DNA from: Petrosia ficiformis
Lineage: Eukaryota; Porifera; Demospongiae; Haplosclerida; Petrosiidae
Direction of reading: 5' to 3'
Assembly (NCBI GenBank): GCA_947044365.1
Contig: OX345637.1
Coordinates: forward strand, 2,585,001-2,649,000
DNA: 64,000 bases
Positions 43,001 to 55,400 of this stretch are shown in pieces. Within the stretch, counting starts at the first letter, position 1. Each line of letters opens with the position of its first letter. A program made the position numbers and the translations under genes. The notes under the pieces were generated by a model. That model did not search any database. It was given only the letters and a program-made list of their open reading frames with translations, and had not been told where the DNA came from.

Positions 43001-46000
43001 AGAAAACTTATATATGTATATTATATACAGAGTTTTTTGATAAGTTTTGAAGCATGGGCCAAATTGGCTCAAAAATGGTTAGTGCATGCGCCATTGCGAA
43101 TACATCTTGAGCCAATTACAAAGAGGTAATGCTGTTAGTGACAATATTATTATACCTAATTGCGCCACTGGCCCAAAGAGAGAATTGTGCAGTGCCAAAT
43201 AAGAAGCTCTTTGGGCCAATGGTGCACCATATAAGCTTATCAAAAACACTGACTATATAGTATGTATAGGACCTGAGTTTTGTGTCTGAGGATGTGATAT
43301 AGCCCTCGCAGGCTTGGGTTATATCATCCTCAGACACAAAACAAGGGCTACATGGGACCTATTAGCATACTATATATACAATATATTGTATGATGGTGAC
43401 ATCTCCTGCATAGTGTGCACATGGAAGTTCTATGTACAATATATATAACTCAGCACATCAAAGGGATGATGTCACCATCATACTATATATATATGCAGAC
43501 CTCTCAACTTCAAAACATAGTCTATAGTGTGAAAGATGTACATGTACAACTAGATGTTCTTACCCTGCACAATGCTCCTTGGAATCTAGTGATATAATAA
43601 TCATATACACTTAATACACAAAAATACAAAATCATTTTTATGTTGTCTTCTGTAAACCCCCGTTACGTTTTTAGCTTCTTCAGTACTTCATCATCAGGTT
43701 TTCATTGTATTGGATTATCAATATTGGTTTTTACAGCCTAAACTGAAGCCGGAGAGAGTTAAATCTAGAGACAATGAACTTCTGGCTGCTGGGAATTTTG
43801 CTTTTATTTATAATTATTATGTGAAGGTTCTTTCTTCCCCTCTAATTTAAAGTGACAGTGGTAAGTAGCTACTTCATCAACTTTCTTGTTTTTAAGAGGA
43901 AAGATCTTATTGTAGTTAGTATCTCCATCACATTCTGATTGACTGTCACAGTCAGACTCTCTTGTGTAAATAACAGTCTGGGAGAATGATTGTGTGATTG
44001 ATGATAATGATTGTGTGATCATGTGAAAATAACCTAATTTGTATGTCACACAACCAAATCATGAGAGTTGAGGTGTCTGTATAGTATTATGTATAATATA
44101 ATTCTTAATTTTGTATTTTATTTTAGTATCGCTATGCTAACTGCTTGGACACAGTGATATTATTGGTGGCTACATGCTGTTCTACTGTAGCAGGAGTGTG
44201 TTTTTCGTTACTGCTTTTAATTTATGGATTTGCATTCACTGAATTTGCTAATTATGCTGTCACTATACAACTGAAGAAAGATAATTTAAGTAGTACTGAT
44301 TACTTCTGTAACAATTCAACTCAGACTAATTTACGTGAGTACCTAAACTCAGATGATCCTGCTGATAAGCTACAAAGTGAAATACCAACTTATACTTACT
44401 ATACTTTGGGTGTGGCAGTATTATATTTTCTATTTACATCTTTGTCTCATTTCTTGTGGTGTATTAGTGCAGCTCGTCAGGGAAGAAGAATGAGGTTGGC
44501 GTATCTTAAATCAGTGTTATCTAGGCATATAGGATGGTTTGACATCAATTCTTCTGCTGAACTTCATACTCATCTATCAAAGTAAGTAATATATTGGGAA
44601 GTGCCTATTGATGAATAATATATATATGTCATGGCTTTTGACCATGGAGTTTGTGATACTACTGACATGCCTTGTGGTTTATGAGTGTAAACAATATTTA
44701 TAGTTTGGCCAAAAGGCCCTACCCTTCTATGCAATATATATGCCCAGCTGGTGATAACACTTGTGGTATGACACTTTGTGGTTTTGACTTGCTAGAATAA
44801 GTATAGGTTATAGGTCGAGGGGAGGGATATTAGTTGCGCAATATAAATTTGGCACCAAGAATTTGATCCATCACCATTTTATGTAGTGAGACGAAAAGGA
44901 ACAATGATAACAGCCATCAGAAACAGGAAATATGTATCTCGTAACGTATCTTATTTCAAGAAATCGATTCATCTGTTATTGAAGAATCAGATATCACAGA
45001 TGAAGATGATGATGAAAACAGTGATATCCTCACAGGAGCTGATAACGATATTTCTCCTCCTGTTAATCCTGCTCCACCAATCAATACATGTTGGTAGACC
45101 ATTTGTTCTGCTTTCTTTGACGAATCAAGACTCACTGATCATGTCCATATCGTTGAGTTGGCCTTCGATCTCGAATCGGATATCTTTTCGTACATGTATT
45201 GATTGGTGGAGCAGGATTAACAGGAGGAGAAATATCGTTATCAGCTCCTGTGAGGATATCACTGTTTTCATCATCATCTTCATCTGTGATATCTGATTCT
45301 TCAATAACAGATGAATCGATTTCTTGAAATAAGATACGTTACGAGATACATATTTCCTGTTTCTGATGGCTGTTATCATTGTTCCTTTTCGTCTCACTAC
45401 ATAAAATGGTGATGGATCAAATTTGGTAGACCATTTGTTCTGCTTTCTTTGACGAATCAAAACTATATCCAACCTTAATATCTGAAACTTTTTCACGAGA
45501 TTTCTTGTCTGCATAATTCTTCACTCGTTCCTTAGCTTGCTTATTATTTTTCTGAACTTTGGAATCAATGTCAGATTTGCTTTGGAATTGTTGCTTTGGC
45601 TGAAGTGCTGTGTATAATTTCATGTTACAATTAAAGATGTACCAATATTGGGATCGGCTTATCGGATATCGGTTTATCAGCACACATTCACTCATATCGC
45701 TATCGGTTTATTCTCATCTGATACGACCGTTATTGAATTGTGCATGTGCAAATTAATTAATTGCCACATGTTGATCGTCGATTTAGTTTACTTATGGATC
45801 GTCATGTTAGTTTTACTTTGTGTCTAGTTTGTGAGAATGTCAAAGAAGATATCACCAATTTGGGATTATTTCAAAGTTGCAGAAGATTCAAAATATGCCA
45901 TTTGTAATTAGTGTGGCAAATCCATTTCTCTGGAGGCAAAATTTCGAAGACATTCAACACTACAAATCTGGTATATCACATGAAATGTAGGCACATAGAC

Positions 46001-46419
46001 CTGCATTCGGAGTACAAGAAAAAGCGTGACACAGCAAAAGGCAAAGAAAAAGCTTCAAGTAGCAGCAGGCAGCTTACACTACAAGAAAGTTCAGACAAAA
46101 AACAAAAGTGGGATATTAATGATCCTTGTGCTCACCGAATTCACACCAGAATAGGTGATATGACTACACTTGACTACAAGCCCTTCTCAATAGTTGACAA
46201 TGTTGGCTTTATTTGCCTTCTTTGTTCACTGGAGCCAAGCCTATTTGAAACTATTGATCTATTAATTGTGATATCTATTATCTAACCAACTGAAATCAAA
46301 CATTTATTAATTAACATTTCCTTCTTCATCTTCAATGATAAATCATGATAAAACAATAAGATAATATTGGATTGATTATTGGAATATCGGTTAAATACTG
46401 TATCAGTACAACTCTAGTT

Positions 46420-46465
<46 letters not shown>

Positions 46466-49400
46466 TATATTATAGAAATATAATTATGATGATTATCGTA
46501 ATAATGATTACAGCATGCATGTAGCTATAATGGACAACTAATAGAAACTGGAAATCAAACATTAAGTATATATAATTATTGAAATTCACACAGTTATATT
46601 GTCTTTTACAATGTGTCTTAATTCATCAATATATTTCTTCACTTCTCTAGTGGCATACATGTTATTGAAACTGGAATTGGTTATAGTATGTCTGTGGTTG
46701 TACAGGACTTTACTCTGTTTTTATCAACATTTGTAATTGCATTTGTTGTCAACTGGAAATTAGCTTCTGTGATTAGTACACTTCTACCTGTGATGTTTAT
46801 AACATTCTACATTATCGAAAAGGTTATAGTAGTTGCAGTGCATGATAGTCCTACTGTATATCATATATTTCTATTGGATACATAGATCTTTGCAAGGGTT
46901 GGTGTAAAGCAGCTAAATGCACTTGTAATGGTTGGATCAGTAGCTGAAGAAGTTTTATCATCTATTAAAACTGTTAAAGCATTCAGTGGTCATGATAAAG
47001 AAGTTGAAAGGTTCATATTAATCTTTATATCTGTCCACAAGTTTATTCCATATAATTGTATATACTGCTAAAATAAAATCCCATTATTTTGTCAATTTTC
47101 ATATAGGATATTGTAGCTAAATAATGATGTTACTACAAATAATGTGCACCAAGTATTGAAAAGTACCTAGTTATTTTAACTATGTTGTTTTTGCAGTGTA
47201 GCAACTGATTTCTGTGACCCTTCAGGCACAGAAGTGTATAGTATATAATCAAAATGTATAGGCTAAATGTAACTTCATTGGCCAAGAATAAGTATGTTTA
47301 TGATTGTACAGTGCATCATTATGCAACACAAGATTTGAAGAATATTTGGTGCAATAGTTCTTGTGTTTCTTTAGGTGCCAAGTTAAAAATAAAGCTGTAT
47401 CTAGAGTACCGGTCTGGCAATGACCGAATTACCGAACCACAGGGTCTCACGTAATTAGGATTCTAATCTGAACAAATTTGAATCAGATTGGAACCCTAAC
47501 TACATGAGGCCTTATGGTTCGATGAATGTGGTCATTGGTTCTTGATTGCTGGGACTCTAAACACATTACATATTGGCTTCTAAATTATAAACATTAATTT
47601 GGTGGTTGAGATCTTGAAATAAAAATAATAAAAAAACAAACATACCCTAGATCATCCATACATATGAATCATGTAACACTAAAATGCTCACTCTGATAAA
47701 ATTACTGGCTGTGATATTTTATACATTAATTAATCAGAGCGTATCACCTCTGTATTGCTTCTATTAATTAATTAATGTGTATTTTAAATACTTTAGTCTA
47801 AACTTCAATATGCATGCAATAACTTATATAGGTATCATTAATTTTCATTTGAAACAAGCAAAGCAAGAATCATACAAGATAGTGATTGCAGGAACTTTAT
47901 TTTATGGCATATCCATGCTAACTGTTCCACAGTTTTATACTTTGGGAATGTGGTAAGATACACATAATAATTTGTGATGTAATCATATGCATACCTTTAT
48001 ATTCTAACTGAAATGTATATAGTCTTGAACTCTATAATGAATTAGTAGCACAACTTTTGAGCCATGATAACGTTTCATTTAAATGCAAACATTATTTCCA
48101 CATCATGCTATATCAATCCCGAACACTACCACATATAGTATTATGTTTCAATGAATGCTTAAGTCCAAAAATTTTATTATTTTAGACATACACCATTGCA
48201 GTGATTGCACACACAGATATATTCATCATTTATTCTCTACTAACAAAAAGAAACATGGGCTGAATATGCAAAGTAAATTTGCAGTAGTTAGGTTCTCACA
48301 TGGCTTGTAAATACATTATTATACTCTCTATATTGTACTAAATACAAGCTCACCAAACAAGTTTAATTGGCCAATCCAGCTAATTTTTTTGACAAAAATT
48401 AGAAAATTTCACTAAAACAATGCTGCCAAGAATGCTGCCAATAGTAACAGTATGCTTCACATACAGCAATTTAATTTACTTTCAAAGTATAGTATACTAT
48501 ATACTCATAATTATATTATTGTAGGTATGGTGCTCTATTATTTGTTGAGTGTTCTATTACAGTCGGCGACATTTTTTAAGTGAGTTGTAAAATAAAATAT
48601 CTGTTCTTCAATATGTTAGACACTTGTTTCTATATACTGGTATCCATACATATATAAAGCCCTGTTCACACAACAATGTTTTTGGTCCAAATCTGCGTTC
48701 GTTTTCGGCTTTTGCTCACACGGAAACGATGAAAACGCAATTCCAAATGGAAACGATACTCATAGTGGATTTTTTTCAAAATGCTGCATTTCACTTTTAC
48801 GTGTCAAATTCGAAAACGATTACGTGAGTAACACAATTATCACATGACAACTCAAATAATAATGAATAGAGTGATGGCTGTCTTGACTTTATACAATATA
48901 TATTGTCAACCTTGGTTTCTCTCTACCAACTGAATTGTCTACTAATGCACACAACTGCCTCAATGTTTTATTTGATATAGAAGAATATATGCCATGTTGC
49001 ACTTTCAGGAAAAATCCTGGGAAAATCTCAAAGAGGAAGGGTCATCCAAAATGTTAGATTAGGCCTGGAAGGACTGAAGCATGATGGGACAACTTAATGA
49101 ATGATGTCATGGTTAGAAGGAGACCTTTCATATGAGTAAAGAAAACGTTTTGAAACTGTATGATGAATTGTTTCTATAGACTCTATACATAAGTCAACCA
49201 ATATAAGATCATCTATTTCAGTTGAATAGCAAGTAGCTGTAACACTATACTATTTATCTGATGAAGGAAGACTCTGTAAGTCAGCAAATGCTTTTGGAAT
49301 TGCACGATCAACTTTCTCCACCATAATTACAAGTGTTACTTATGCATTGACTGTATATTAAGCTACCTGAGTAAAAGGGAAAGTCGAAAACTTCTATAGG

Positions 49401-52400
49401 GTGTTTGGGGTCCCACAATGTATTGGTGCCATTGATGGCAGATATATAGATATTAAAGCACCTAACCATAACCCTACCAACTATATCAACAGGAAGAGTC
49501 GATACTCTCTTAACATACAAGCATGTTGTGATTATAACTACTGTTTCCTTGATGTTGTCGTGAAATGGCCTGGCAGTGTACACAATGCACGAATCTTTGT
49601 CAACTCACAGCCTATTAAAAACTAAAATGATACCTCCTTGCCGAAGACAAATTGTTGATGATACAGAGCCAATACCCATCTTCGTCATTGGCGACCCCGC
49701 TTACCAGTTGTTACCTTATCTGATGAAAGAATACGCTAATGTTGCATCATCTGCACAAGAGCATTACTTCGGGTTCAAGTTGTGTCATAGGTGGATCTAT
49801 TTGGGGGGGGGGGGGGGGGGGTTCGCCCAGGGAGGGCAAAGCCCATCCTAAAATTATGCAAGACACCATTTTGACAATAATTGAAATTTGAAATTGCCCA
49901 CAAATTAAATTCATGGGTTCAATGCCAGTTCATGCCCATGCACATCATTATGTCAACTCCACGTGTGTTTCAGTGTTTGTATTATTGTATAGTACAGAGC
50001 ACCAGCTGTAAAAACTAATTGGCTATGTCTATGTCAAAGGGCAAAAGAGCTTACTTTGTTTGACTGTGGGGGTACATATAGGTCTATTAAATGTAATTTT
50101 TAATTTAAAACAAAAATACATAATAGGTAAATGTACAAATAAGAGTTGGAGTGATGACAGCGGCACTTCTACTTCTGCTGAACAACCAACAGCCAATAAT
50201 GCAGATGATGATGGTAGGCTTAATATTGGGGGTGTTGATGATGGTTTAGATACCATGAACAAGGAGGGTGGTGATGATGAGACTGAAGGGAGCCTATTAG
50301 TAGAACCACCATCTGGTCATGTGGCGGCACATACTCCTCTTGACATAGCTAAAGGTTTGGAAGACACACCAGTTCAGCCTCAAAACATTGATTTTCCTAA
50401 GGATAAGAAAACTGGTAGACCCTCACTTTGGTAGCTTTCAGGAAGTATCTTCGCTCATGTCAACCAGCATACAATACACTTTACCAGCTAGCACACATAT
50501 CCCTGACAATAGCAGTCACTAGTGCAGAAAGTGAACGATCCTTCTCGGCTCTTAAATGAATGAAGACTTGCCTCAGAAGTAGGATGATGGAAGACCGTCT
50601 CTCAGCTCTTGACTATCTTGTCAATAGTCTAGAGAGAGAGATAGCGGAGAAAGTTGACCGCAATGAAGTTGTTGACATGTTTGCCTCAACAGACAATAAT
50701 AGGCGAATTGTTTTGCATTGAAAATAATAAGCACACACCTTATTAATTTATAATAATGAACCACACCTTCTAATTAACTCTGCCCACCCAAAAATAAATT
50801 TCTAGATCCGCCCCTGAATTGTGTAGTGCACGTAATGTTATCGAGTGTTCATTCGGTAGGCTTAAAGCTTGTTTTGGTGCTTTAAAACGGGCCATGGATA
50901 TTAATATACATGATTTGCCATTTGTTATTTATGCTTGCTTTATCTTCCATAACATTTGTGAACTAAATCATGAGACTATTGGTGAGGATCAAGTACAACA
51001 GGCTATGCAATATGATACTATGTGTCAACCACCTACAGCTTCAACTACTTCTACCAGTCACTGTAACGAAGTGGAAGGCAAGAGAGTATAAAAAAGTATT
51101 GACTTCATACTTTGACCCACAACTATTAATTAATTTCTTTGACAATATTAATATCTCCATTATTTCAAGTATTCAATAATTTTTATTTGATTATTATATT
51201 TTGTTAAAACGCTAATTTTCATAGGATTGAGGAAGTGAAACTCCGTTATAACTGGTATTTGAAGGTGACTGACTATACAGAATTGATGGTGACTTTGATA
51301 ATAATAATAAGGTGTTGGTTGCAGAGGGATCATGAAATGCTTCAAAATAGAGAAGCCTTCTGAAATTGAATTAGTTAGCTTTTCCATATTACTTTGTTGT
51401 ATTGTTTTTCAAATGTGTCCATTCGTTCCACTAGTTTCTTCTTGATGGCTAATTCTTGGACACATGACAACAATTGGGTATCAACAGGCAACTTTCGCTT
51501 CATTCCCTCATGTTTGTATTTTCCATCCAACAGTTCTCTTCTTTTCTTTATGACGTCCTGGTGGTAGTTGTTTCATCACTGTCATTGTTTGTAGTTATCA
51601 GTGTCCTCCCAGTTAGTAAAGAAAGTGGTCAGCTGTGTAGGCGGAGTAGTTGGAGAATTGTCATTAACCAGTGTCTCTTCAGGTACAATTTCTGTGCTCT
51701 TTAGGCCTCCTTCAATTTGTTGTGTTGCTGGTGATCCTCCACATATGTTTTCACAGAGTTCATAGTACAACATCACTACCTGGCCATGCCAACTTCTACG
51801 ACCGGAGTCAACTGCCTCCCTAAACTTAGTATGTATTGCTTTAAGCTTGTTACTTACTCTTTTGTATGTGGGTAATCTTTTAACCTGTTTTCTTTAGCCT
51901 CTTCTTCTGTTGCAGGTAGCTCTTGGCACATAAGAACAACATACTTTGCTTTGACAAACTCCCAATCCACATTTTATAACATTTTCTTTACCTTGTAGTC
52001 ATGAGTAACTTTCAATAGGAGTTCATCATCAGTCCATATGGTTAAAGTCACCTTTCTTTTGAACAGTAGACATAATCAGGTTTATAATTCCTGGTCTTCC
52101 TTGTTGTCTTTTTTACCTGCAGCACATGCTTCGTCATGTGATTAATCATGATTTATTAAAAATTCAGGTGGCGCTGTAGCGGATACGGGTTTCAATAATT
52201 AACAGTACTTCCTGTTATTTATGAATACTCATTACTTTACACGTTTTTCCATCACAAGTATTTCATTATTGGAATGTTTGTTTTGTTTTCCATGCATGCT
52301 TAACCAAGGCGGTTGAACTGTCAGCAACCACAGAAATATGATTTCTGTTAGTTATCACAATTTGTAATGAGCTAAAATGTATAGGAGTATTCAGGTACAT

Positions 52401-55400
52401 ATTGCTCTGTTCTAATACAACGTATGGCCTCGATAATTCACTTGAATGGAGTGAAGGTGTCTGCCTGCTGTTTGTTCAATCTATTTTGTCAAGAGGTTGT
52501 CGCAAAGACTGGGAATTCCACTGTTTGTAGCACCGATTGTCACTGCAGTGAAAATACAAAATTAAATAGAAAAGTGGCCTGAACACTTTGTTGCCCTATT
52601 GAAGGTAAGAATTTATGTCCAGTTTCAGATGTATGTGATCCATCATGCTCTAGAAAAATGTACCTAAATGTCGATTTCCAGCTCTTTGTAATTTGGTTTG
52701 GAAGTATTGGATAGCTGCTAATGTTTAGCTGAAAGAGGCTCTTCCCAAGATCTGTTGAAAGGACTAGTTATCTAGCTGCAATACTTTTTTTAGTAGTAAC
52801 TAAAAACAGTTATGAATATCATTACCGAGCTAGAGTGCCACCTTAATAATTAGTTAATAACTATTAATACCCAGTTTTTAATTCCGTGTGAATGCTTGGA
52901 TAACACAACACAAGTTAGTGCGTTCTCCAACATCGTTTTTAGGTACTGTTGTCGTGTGAAAGGGGCCTAATCACTTTGGAGAAGCTATAGCACATTTACC
53001 TTTTCATTTGTATAAAAATTGCTATAGGCATGGCCCTTCTCATCACAATTTTTATACAAATGAAAAGGTGAATGTTATTACATTGTTATACATTCATATA
53101 TACATTATAACACATTTATTTGTACCATGGCTATAGTAAACTGACCAATCAGATTGCTAAAATGTGGTTGATAAATGTGTTATTAACCTTTTCAGGAGGT
53201 TGATAACTAGTTAACAACCTCTTATTATATTATAAGTAATTTGATTAGTGACTTTTATACTGATAGATAGGAAATATTGTTTTCTGTTAATTAATATTAT
53301 TGTTTGCCATGATATTTTACGACACACTGATTAAGATTTATGTATGTGATTATAGCATTATATTTGTTTATACTCTAAGTAGTAGTACTGATATAAGTGA
53401 CAGTAATATTGCTACTGGTGGAGAGATTTATAGCTAATGGGTGGGCACCAGAGTGTTGCTTTTCCTCAATGTGAGTAGCCTCAGATAGCTTAAATATTTT
53501 TCTGCCATTTGTGGTATTTTTGAGAACTGTTGACACTTTTTTTTTTGATCATCTGACACCTGTTTGTTTACTTGTGATTGAGGCCTTGGGCTCTATTGCA
53601 TTCACATTCCTTGATGATCCCTCTTATGAAATTCCAAGAGAGCTGTGATCGCGATTGATTGCTCCCGGAAGAACTACACCTTATACTGGAATGGAGGAGG
53701 AGCTGGAAGTCTGCCACATGCTAGTAGGAGAAATTATGTATACTGTTGCCACACAAAAAGATTTGCTTAGTTACTATATTATTTCGCATGTGTTGCATGG
53801 TAGAAGATGGTTATACACCTCGGTACGGTTTCTACTGATTTATCAAACCTTGTGCCGTGCCTTCAGCCCTCAGTTTGATAAATCCAGTGGAAACCTTTAC
53901 CTCTTTGTATAACCTATACATATAAGTGATTTTGATGGGAGTCATAATGTATACTGATAGGGGTTATAAATATAATAATTATGATGTCACATACTGCATG
54001 TTTGTATAATTATATAATAGTTAAGGATGTAGACGACATTATGAGGACTCCCTCAGTTATTTAATCGGGTGTTTTTATGACCATCCATCCCTATGATTGC
54101 TTCTCATGTGTTTGATTATATGTATAGTAGTAGTATATACAATTATTTGGTATATATTGGAGTTGTTTTGTATATACTATCTTGATTAAGTGACTATGAA
54201 ATTGTAGTGATATGAAGTGTATTCAGCTAGTTTATTATTATCTAATCAAAGTACGTTTATATCTAGGTGTCTGATTTACATTATAATATATAACTTTAAG
54301 GCTATTAATGAACTAAACACATAATGGATGTATTTTCAGTAGTCTGTAACTTCATCCTCATACCAAATCCTATTGTTAGGTTTTTGAAGATGAGCGATCA
54401 ATTAGAACAAATTAAGACCAATTATTGAAATAAAAATGTTCCGTACTGCTTGTGGCAAATAATCATGATTATCAACTAGATATAACTGCACACCCTTACC
54501 TTCCAGTATACAAATCCAGCAATAGAAACATGTATTTCTCATGGGTATTATATCCAAATAAATGACATTAATTATCAATGCATTGATTACACTACTAGTG
54601 TCGGTTACATCACTCAAAGGTAACCATGCAATACCAATACAAATAATAATAGACAGTAATGACATGAACATTAAAATCTATACTAAAATAGCAGTAATTT
54701 AAGATCTTACAATCTATATTACAGATTGCTGGAGGAATTGGTGTTGCTACACATGCAATTACTGATTGTCTGCCATATTTTGGAAATGTGTTTGAAGCTA
54801 TGGCATCTGCTATAGTGATATATGAAATTATTGATACAGTAAGTCATTAGCTACTAGTTTTGTAATACTCATGGTGATCACTGTGTTATAGGAATCAGAG
54901 ATTAACTCTAGTTCCAGTGATGGTATCATACCTGATAAATGTGAAGGAAATATTTTGTTCTCCGACGTTGTATTCAATTATCCATCTCATCCTGATGTGA
55001 AGGTTTTGCATGGATTAAAAATGAATATTAAACCAGGACAGACTGTTGCATTGGTTGGTCCAAGTGGGTGTGGAAAGACTACCATAGTCAAACTTATCCC
55101 AAGAATCTATGAGTCTATTGGGGGAATTGTAAGTATAATTGTATAGAAATGAAATGTTTGAATGAATTGTACTTATTTTTAGATTTCGTTAGATGGAATT
55201 GATATCAGAGATTTGAATATTAGGTGGTTACGCAACCAGATTGCTGTTGTATCTCAAGAACCTGTTCTATTCAATGTAAGTGTTGCTGAAAATATTAGTT
55301 ATGGGAAAGAGAGTGCTTCAATGCATGACATTGTAATGGCTGCTAAAGTTGCTAATGCTCATGACTTCATCTCTAGTCTTCCTGATGGATACAACACGGT

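Larger units (their letters stand above)
49255..51088 (+). pseudogene. Harbinger (HARBI1-like) transposase, split by a hAT insertion
   Basis: The first part encodes the helix-turn-helix ([20 protein letters not shown]). After stops comes the DDE domain start [20 protein letters not shown], then [20 protein letters not shown] and [10 protein letters not shown] frame change precedes [18 protein letters not shown]. The nested hAT lies at 49,786-50,816, after which the frame resumes precisely with [19 protein letters not shown]. The D...D...E spacing is recognisable. Multiple stops make it non-functional. Confidence 0.85.
48658..52967. mobile_element. PIF/Harbinger element, 4.3 kb, in ABC intron 6
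   Basis: The ends 'agccctgttcacacaacaat' and, reverse-complemented, 'ggcccctttcacacgacaac' are flanked by TAA on both sides (48,655-48,657 and 52,968-52,970). TAA is the 3-bp duplication typical of PIF/Harbinger. Inside are a plus-strand transposase split by a nested hAT and, downstream on the minus strand, a Myb-like partner protein gene, the usual two-gene layout. Both genes are broken, so the element is now inactive. Confidence 0.85.

Noticed and set aside
44886..45296. Plus-strand 136-codon frame
   Set aside because: It arises from the inverted copy of the gypsy integrase tail; the conserved reading is on the minus strand plus its mirrored arm.
49308..49583. Minus-strand open frame over the Harbinger transposase
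   Set aside because: It is the antisense shadow of the clear DDE domain ([12 protein letters not shown]) on the plus strand.
53655..53912. 85-codon plus-strand frame
   Set aside because: Its second half is a hairpin; there is no domain, and it does not fit ABC exon phases.
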